From DASSBG01 sp035703755 (lineage in GTDB: Bacteria; Pseudomonadota; Gammaproteobacteria; Xanthomonadales; Rhodanobacteraceae): DNA of 19,183 bases. A model generated the notes under the pieces. The model was given only the letters and a program-made list of their open reading frames with translations. It was not told where the DNA came from and made no database searches. Numbering within the stretch: position 1 is the first letter of the stretch; each line of letters opens with the position of its first letter. The stretch is from the NCBI GenBank assembly GCA_035703755.1, contig DASSXP010000365.1, positions 1 to 19,183 on the forward strand, written 5' to 3'. A program made the position numbers and the translations under genes. Shown piece by piece: positions 15,601 to 19,183 of this stretch.

Positions 15601-17804
15601 CGCTGAGCTGCACGCCGACCCAGCCCGCCACGCTGGCCCCAAACGCCACCTTGACCTGCACCGGCAGTTACACGGTGCAGCCGGGCGATGTCACCACCGG
15701 CAACGTGCACAACCAAGCCACGGCAAGCGGTACGGACCCCGGCAACAACCCGGTGTCGGCACCGCCTGCCTCCACCGATACGCCGATCACCGCACCGTCG
15801 GTCATTGTGACCAAGAGCGCTGCGCCAGGTAGTGGGAGCGCGGTGACCGCAAACCAGACCATCACCTACACATTGACGGCGGTGGTGGCAGATGCGCCGC
15901 TGACCAGCAACCTGGTGCTGACCGACACGCTGAGTGCCGGCCAAACCTTCGGCTCGGTAACCGTGCCCGGGAGCTACACGGCGGGTGGCAGCGGCAACAC
16001 GCGGACCTTCACCTTGCCAAGCGGCACGGTGGCCGGCACCTACGTGGTCGAATACACCGCCACGGTGAACGCGGACGCCAGCGGCAATGTGGGCAACAGC
16101 GTGGTGCCAAGCGGCGGCAGCCCGAATCCGCCGACCTGCACCAGCTGCACCACCACCCATCCGCTGGCCGATCCGGCGATCAGCGTGTCGAAAGCATCCA
16201 GCCCGACGACGGGCACGGCAGTGACCGCAAACCAGACCATCACCTACACGCTGACCGCGGTGGTGAGCGATGCGGCGCTGACCAGCAACCTGGTGCTGAC
16301 CGACACGCTGAGTGCCGGCCAGACCTTCGGCGCGGTAACCGTACCCGGCAGCTTCACGGCGGGCGGCAGCGGCAACACGCGGACCTTCACCTTGCCAAGC
16401 GGCACGGTGCCCGGCACCTACACGGTGGAATACACCGCGACGGTGGACGCGGACGCGACGGGTAATGTGGGCAACAGTGTGGTGGTCACGAGCGGTGGCG
16501 GCGACCCCGATCCGGGCTGCACCAGCTGCACCACCACGCATCCGCTGGCCGATTCCGGTGTCACGGTAACCAAGACGGCCGATCCTGCCAGCGGCACCGC
16601 GGTTTCGGTGGGCCAGACCATCACCTACACACTGACGGCGGTGGTGGTCGATTCGGCCCTGAGCAGTGACCTGGTGCTGGCTGATACGCTGGGTTCCGGC
16701 CTGAGCTTTGGCAGCGTGACCAGCGCCGGGCCGTTCACGCCGAACACCACGGCCGCGCCAGTGCTGACCTTCACCTTGCCGAACGGCACGGTGCCGGGGA
16801 CCTACGCGGTTGAGTACACCGCCACGGTGGCGACGGGTGCGGGCAGCAATCCCGGCCACACCGTGGGCAACGCGGTGGAAATCACCGGCAACGGCGGCGA
16901 CCCGGACCCGACTTGCAGCAACTGCACCACCACGCATGACGTGGCGGCGGATCTGGTTGTGGTGAAGACGGTGGACAACGCCACCCCGGCCGCCGGTGAT
17001 CAGGTGACCTTCACGCTGGTGGTCAGCAACAATGGCCCCTCGGATGCCACCGGCGTGACCGTCACCGACCTCTTGCCGAGTGGGTACACCTGGGTATCGG
17101 ATGTGCCGAGTACAGGCGGCTATGACCACAACACTGGTGTCTGGACCGTGGGCGATCTCGCCAATGGCGCCAATGCGACGTTGACCATCACCGTGACCGT
17201 GAACGGCAGCGGCGATTACCTCAACGAGGCGACGACGTCCGGCAACGAGCCCGACCCCGTTTCGAGCAACAATTCGGACTCGGTCAGCACCGCGCCAAGC
17301 GCCAATGCGGACCTGGAAGTGGTGAAGACCGCGCCGGCGAGCGTCAATGTCGACGACAGCATCACCTGGACCATCGTGGTCACCAATCACGGCCCGAGCG
17401 CGGCCGATGGCGCCACGTTTGCCGATACCCTTCCTGCCGGTGTCACCAATCTGTCGGCGGTGTGCGGCGCGGAAACCGGTGGGGCCGTGTGCGGGACGGT
17501 AAGTGTCAGCGGCTTGTCCGTGACCAGCACCATCACGACACTGCCGGCCGGCGCCACGGTGACCTTCGTGGTGATCGGCGATCCGCCGCGGACCAATACG
17601 CAACTGACCAACACCGCGACCGTGCAGCCGCCGACTGGCCTGCCGGACCCGAACCTGAGCAACAACAGCGACTCGGTGGACACGACCATCGTCATTCCGA
17701 GCGGTAACGCCATCGCCGTCCCGGTGGACTCGCGCTGGATGTTGCTGGGCATGCTGCTGCTGTTGAGCCTCGCGGGTGCGTGGAGGCTGCGTTCGCAGCG
17801 CTGA
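12699..17804 (+). CDS. Large secreted DUF11-repeat surface protein with IPTL-CTERM-like tail
   Basis: The 1701-residue protein starts at an ATG with GGAG 7 bases upstream. A long basic n-region (about 1-29) precedes a hydrophobic core, with likely cleavage after ALA at 46. Residues 47-505 form an N-terminal region unlike the repeats, with a calcium-loop-like DANNDTIFDLNE (356-367). Nine DUF11-type beta-sandwich repeats follow, starting near residues 506, 665, 794, 923, 1034, 1160, 1287, 1418 and 1538. Each has the pattern LxxxK, then YTLTVTNNGP-like and TDTLPAG-like strands. Repeats five to seven end in CxxCTTTH. The C-terminus has VPVDSRW (1674-1680), a hydrophobic helix, then RLRSQR, which resembles an IPTL-CTERM sorting tail with a changed motif. 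It is probably exported and processed at the membrane as a stalk or adhesin. No named homologue is claimed. A strong terminator follows at once, so it is monocistronic. Confidence 0.88.
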   Translation: MLGRDRRSIVASVTRKNALTRRVSSRRWRALLATLLLSLIATVALAEGTYELRGKSNANDTLYLEGTLGTVNADQQRVTFLRVDIFDPANEVIDIYGENLTNGTAPDIDIQVWCPGVFPVPTPDNAIVLPTPDFTGNFDTVGAINGWQDILDVQDVANHVPGAAPHHAPLTYALGGPSASCGQAGTYTVRYVTPGSDAQGQEFFDLSVRNTQSNSLSSGRVWADKYALSMGQSGSNAAAVFYVVAGDDLGSRYRGVLWQWDLNGMDPYGFQIYANSQGIGPSQYHYMSVGLGANPQPTIDPQFPLYLNSPSKPVDLPSLIVNVGTTSTQCNADTGGSQVAISFVTDGVYTYTVRVDANNDTIFDLNEQIASGTSANGTNVVNWNGQLPNGGGAIVAGQTYNIQVSVKAGEVHFPLFDVESAGDTGSTGGPLITPVNVSNTDPADKYFWDDRGPSVGASPTTSGPNGTTAVHTFAGNNDVIDTWKYATIARATAAYTYPASCAPAPEIALAKSASALVDNGDGSFTTNFVLHVLNTGNVTLNNVQLSDDISAALPSPVTFTLGTVSLSAGSGLVLNPSFNGVGDINLLTAASSSLAVGGSASITVPVTFTLNGGSGPYTNIANTQGTDSNNTTVTDTSTDGTDPDPDHNGTPTENTPTPVPMPSADLAITKDDGLSTVVPGQGVTYTLTVTNNGPDYVTGASVTDTLPATLTNASWTCSATAGASCTAAGGGSISDIVTIPSGGILTYTISATVDPSATGSLANTASVAVPAGYTDATPTNNSATDTDTLTPTADLAITKTDGVTTVVPGGTVTYTIVASNTGLSAVTGATVADSLPAGLLGATWTCLGAGGGACAGSGSGNINDTVDLPVGASVTYTVTGTLATTVAGNLVNTATVAAPAGVTDPTPGNNSATDTDTITPTPSLALVKSVTSTGPYVQGSLIAYQIVATNDGNVTLSNVSINDALLGTLSCTPTQPATLAPNATLTCTGSYTVQPGDVTTGNVHNQATASGTDPGNNPVSAPPASTDTPITAPSVIVTKSAAPGSGSAVTANQTITYTLTAVVADAPLTSNLVLTDTLSAGQTFGSVTVPGSYTAGGSGNTRTFTLPSGTVAGTYVVEYTATVNADASGNVGNSVVPSGGSPNPPTCTSCTTTHPLADPAISVSKASSPTTGTAVTANQTITYTLTAVVSDAALTSNLVLTDTLSAGQTFGAVTVPGSFTAGGSGNTRTFTLPSGTVPGTYTVEYTATVDADATGNVGNSVVVTSGGGDPDPGCTSCTTTHPLADSGVTVTKTADPASGTAVSVGQTITYTLTAVVVDSALSSDLVLADTLGSGLSFGSVTSAGPFTPNTTAAPVLTFTLPNGTVPGTYAVEYTATVATGAGSNPGHTVGNAVEITGNGGDPDPTCSNCTTTHDVAADLVVVKTVDNATPAAGDQVTFTLVVSNNGPSDATGVTVTDLLPSGYTWVSDVPSTGGYDHNTGVWTVGDLANGANATLTITVTVNGSGDYLNEATTSGNEPDPVSSNNSDSVSTAPSANADLEVVKTAPASVNVDDSITWTIVVTNHGPSAADGATFADTLPAGVTNLSAVCGAETGGAVCGTVSVSGLSVTSTITTLPAGATVTFVVIGDPPRTNTQLTNTATVQPPTGLPDPNLSNNSDSVDTTIVIPSGNAIAVPVDSRWMLLGMLLLLSLAGAWRLRSQR
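15798..16556 (+). repeat. Near-identical 378-bp tandem repeat within the DUF11 region
   Basis: Repeats five and six of the surface protein are almost the same at DNA level. A stretch beginning GTGACCGCAAACCAGACC recurs exactly 378 bp later (15843 and 16221), and long blocks such as the one coding TSNLVLTDTLSAGQTFG differ by only single bases. Repeat seven is more distant, at an offset of 381 bp. This points to a recent duplication or gene conversion. Such a block could change copy number by recombination or slippage. Confidence 0.85.
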
Positions 17805-17812
17805 GCAAAGGT

Positions 17813-17845
17813 CTGAACCACCCGCCCCACGGGTGGTTCAGTTTT
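17813..17845 (+). terminator. Strong intrinsic terminator of the surface-protein gene
   Basis: CTGAACCACCCG, a five-base loop and CGGGTGGTTCAG form a perfect 12-bp stem directly followed by TTTT. It begins 8 bases after the stop codon. This is a textbook rho-independent terminator for the rightward transcript. Confidence 0.9.
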
Positions 17846-17858
17846 CGGCATGAACCTT

Positions 17859-17887
17859 CTTTGGCCGCGTCCGTGACGCGGCCAAAG
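17859..17887. terminator. Second perfect hairpin in the convergent gap
   Basis: CTTTGGCCGCGTC and GACGCGGCCAAAG form a perfect 13-bp stem with a three-base loop, 14 bases past the first terminator. Neither strand shows a good T-run afterwards, so it may be a back-up terminator, a barrier against leftward read-through, or a protected mRNA end for the gene at 17982-18650. The remaining bases to 17981 show no further structure that I can support. Confidence 0.5.
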
Positions 17888-17981
17888 CGTTTCCAGAGGC
17901 TGGGTGGCAATGGCAGCGCGCCATCAGGCGCTGGCGAACGCAGCCGTGCTGTCCCGCCGTCAGAACATCACACCGCAGAAT

Positions 17982-18650
17982 TCAAGGCGTCAGCGGGCAG
18001 ACGCTGGCGTTGGCGGCCGACAAGGCCTGCACCACTTGCTCGGCGGCGGCCTGCTCCATCTGGGTCTTGATGGCGTCGGTGTTGTTGGCGTCGATCAAGC
18101 CCTGACAGATCGCATCGGAGCCGCTCAGATTGTAGGCAGTCAGTGTCACGCTGGTGGCCGGGGTCAGGTAGGCCATGTACTTGCCGTTGTTGCCATCGTC
18201 GGTCACATGAAACACCGGGCCGTAGCTGAGGGTGATGTCGCTGGCGGTGATCGTGCAGGTGCCCGAGAGCGGGCCGCTGTAGCTGATTGGCACCTGGATG
18301 TCGTCGACCGATCCCGGTGCGCTGAAACTGCCGCTGGAAACATCACCGGTGAACGCGCCGGCCCGCACCGTCAGCGGACAACCCAGTGCGCCACCGCCAC
18401 AGGCGGCGGTGTTGCAAGTGGTGTAGGTGAAGCCGCTGGCTGAGCCGGACTGCGGTGCAATGCAGGCCGACTGCCCGTCAATCTCGCTGCGCAACAAATC
18501 CAGGAACCCCTGCTTGCTCAGCGCGCTGGGCCAGCAGCCTTCAAAGCCATTGTGACTGACCAGCTCGACGGTTTGCGCGCTGAGGCCGGCGCACGCGAAA
18601 GCGGCGCTGGCCAGCAGGGCCAGACGACTGGCGGTGACGAAACGTGCCAT
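17982..18650 (-). CDS. Exported cysteine-rich protein of unknown function
   Basis: I do not recognise a family. The 222-residue protein starts at the ATG at 18650, with GGAG 6 bases upstream. An in-frame start 16 codons further up is rejected because the signal peptide would be displaced. Residues 1-25 form a signal peptide (basic MARFVTASR, hydrophobic core, cleavage after LSA before QTVELV). The mature part contains HNGFEGCW near its start and eight cysteines, an even number that fits four disulfides in the periplasm or outside. The middle is rich in Ser, Thr and Gly, suggesting beta structure, and the last 40 residues look helical (IKTQMEQAAAEQVVQAL). Eight cysteines and no lipobox argue for a soluble secreted protein. 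It converges on the large surface-protein gene but is transcribed apart from it. Confidence 0.8.
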   Translation of the reverse strand: MARFVTASRLALLASAAFACAGLSAQTVELVSHNGFEGCWPSALSKQGFLDLLRSEIDGQSACIAPQSGSASGFTYTTCNTAACGGGALGCPLTVRAGAFTGDVSSGSFSAPGSVDDIQVPISYSGPLSGTCTITASDITLSYGPVFHVTDDGNNGKYMAYLTPATSVTLTAYNLSGSDAICQGLIDANNTDAIKTQMEQAAAEQVVQALSAANASVCPLTP

Positions 18651-18674
18651 ATGCTTCTCCCCGGTGGACGCCAA

Positions 18675-18680
18675 AGTATA
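18675..18680 (-). promoter_or_regulatory. -10 box of the cysteine-rich protein gene
   Basis: On the minus strand TATACT matches the -10 consensus at five of six positions. Transcription would begin near 18668, leaving a short leader of about 18 bases that contains GGGGAG. A -35 box at a normal distance is not obvious; TTGCTC lies 20 bases upstream. Confidence 0.4.
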
Positions 18681-18774
18681 GGCGCGAGGCGCCGCCAATA
18701 GAGCAAATGTCGACGCCGAGTGGCGCTGGCGGGGCTGGCAGGGAAACTTTCATGTGACCCGCGCGGCGCTGCGC

Positions 18775-18780
18775 TAAAAT
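18775..18780 (+). promoter_or_regulatory. -10 box of the aceE promoter
   Basis: TAAAAT matches the -10 consensus TATAAT at five of six positions and lies 84 bases before the aceE ATG. No clear -35 box is present at 16-18 bases, which suggests an activator-dependent promoter. The transcript leader would be about 78 bases long. Confidence 0.45.
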
Positions 18781-18804
18781 GGCGGTTCTCACCCGGCCAC
18801 GAGA

Positions 18805-18826
18805 GCCTGCGCGACAGCGTGCAGGC
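18805..18826 (+). other. Hairpin in the aceE 5' leader
   Basis: GCCTGCGC and GTGCAGGC pair as an 8-bp stem with one G-U pair around a six-base loop. It lies about 18 bases after the predicted transcription start and 38 bases before the start codon. It might stabilise the leader or take part in control; nothing in it matches a riboswitch that I know. Confidence 0.35.
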
Positions 18827-18864
18827 GCGGCTCGGGCCGACGCAGATCGCCACGGAGTGTGTGC

Positions 18865-19183
18865 ATGAACCAGCTCGACGCCTTCCTCGATCAGGATCCT
18901 GATCCCACAGAAACCCGCGAGTGGGTCGAATCACTCGATGCCGTCATCAAGGCGGATGGCCCGGAGCGTGCCCATTTCCTGCTCGACCGCATGGTCGGCG
19001 AGGCGCGCCGTGCGGGTGGCCAGATGCCGTTCTCGCCGACCACCGACTACATCAACACCATCCCGGCCTCGCTGGAGGCCAAGAGCCCCGGTGATGCGGA
19101 CATGGAATGGCGCATCCGTTGCATCCTGCGCTGGAATGCGATGGCGATGGTGGTGCGCGCCAACCGCAAGCCCGGCTCGCTTG
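18865..19183 (+). CDS. aceE: Pyruvate dehydrogenase E1 component, N-terminal part (cut by window edge)
   Basis: The first 106 codons begin MNQLDAFLDQDPDPTETREW and continue with ESLDAVIKADGPERAHFLLD, FSPTTDYINTIP and RIRCILRWNAMAMVVRAN. From memory these track the N-terminus of the homodimeric AceE of gammaproteobacteria (DPIETRDW, GVERAQYLID, ISNYINTIP, RIRSAIRWNA). AceE is the thiamine-diphosphate enzyme that decarboxylates pyruvate and passes the acetyl group to the E2 lipoyl domain. The ATG at 18865 has GGAG 7 bases upstream. The full protein is normally near 890 residues, so about an eighth is visible. aceF would be expected beyond the window edge. It is divergent from the cysteine-rich protein gene across a 214-bp gap. 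Confidence 0.93.
   Translation, partial: MNQLDAFLDQDPDPTETREWVESLDAVIKADGPERAHFLLDRMVGEARRAGGQMPFSPTTDYINTIPASLEAKSPGDADMEWRIRCILRWNAMAMVVRANRKPGSL

Noticed and set aside
14223..17603. A 1126-codon open frame on the minus strand across the DUF11 repeats
   Set aside because: It is antisense to a clear repeat protein, and its Gly-, Arg- and His-rich composition is what GC-rich third positions give in the opposite frame. It has no recognisable domain.

Overview
This is a GC-rich chromosomal window from a proteobacterium. The closest fit is a gammaproteobacterium of the Xanthomonadales/Lysobacterales kind. The grounds are the AlaA-type aminotransferase, the MaeB-type malic enzyme fused to a phosphotransacetylase-like domain, the start of the homodimeric-type pyruvate dehydrogenase E1 (aceE), a sulfotransferase with TPR repeats, a 'QEGLA' protein, a very large DUF11-repeat surface protein with an IPTL-CTERM-like tail, and a CRP/Clp-like operator. 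The assignment is by gene content only, because no rRNA or other taxonomic marker is present. There are no rRNA or tRNA genes and no CRISPR array. No gene-free gap exceeds 300 bases.

Layout. Bases 1-58 hold the first codons of a leftward transposase cut by the window edge. A leftward gene for a DUF4143-type AAA+ ATPase follows (148-1590), and a short AT-rich island (1591-1659) with a 17-bp direct repeat lies upstream of it. Next come a leftward lipoprotein cyclic-nucleotide phosphodiesterase/3'-nucleotidase (1660-3657) and a leftward pair, alaA then a GDSL esterase (5584 to 3726), coupled by a GTGA overlap. A 68-bp divergent region with overlapping promoters separates alaA from a rightward, tightly overlapping four-gene operon (5653-10059): rsgA, TPR-sulfotransferase, a small two-helix membrane protein, and a QEGLA/HExxxH putative metallopeptidase. 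maeB (10137-12434) follows with its own probable promoter. After a 264-bp regulatory gap comes a 5.1-kb gene for a secreted DUF11-repeat protein, ended by a strong intrinsic terminator. A convergent gene for a small cysteine-rich exported protein (17982-18650) and the divergent, truncated aceE (18865 to the edge) close the window.

How the genes relate. maeB and aceE, together with alaA, all work around the pyruvate node (malate to pyruvate, alanine/pyruvate exchange, pyruvate to acetyl-CoA). The four-gene operon starting with rsgA is the most unusual arrangement. It joins a ribosome-assembly GTPase to a sulfotransferase, a membrane protein and a likely zinc peptidase through ATGA, TGATG and GTGA junctions, so the four proteins are probably made together. 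The large surface protein and the neighbouring cysteine-rich exported protein form a separate cell-surface region. The large protein's upstream region carries a near-consensus CRP/Clp site, which suggests control by cAMP or c-di-GMP.
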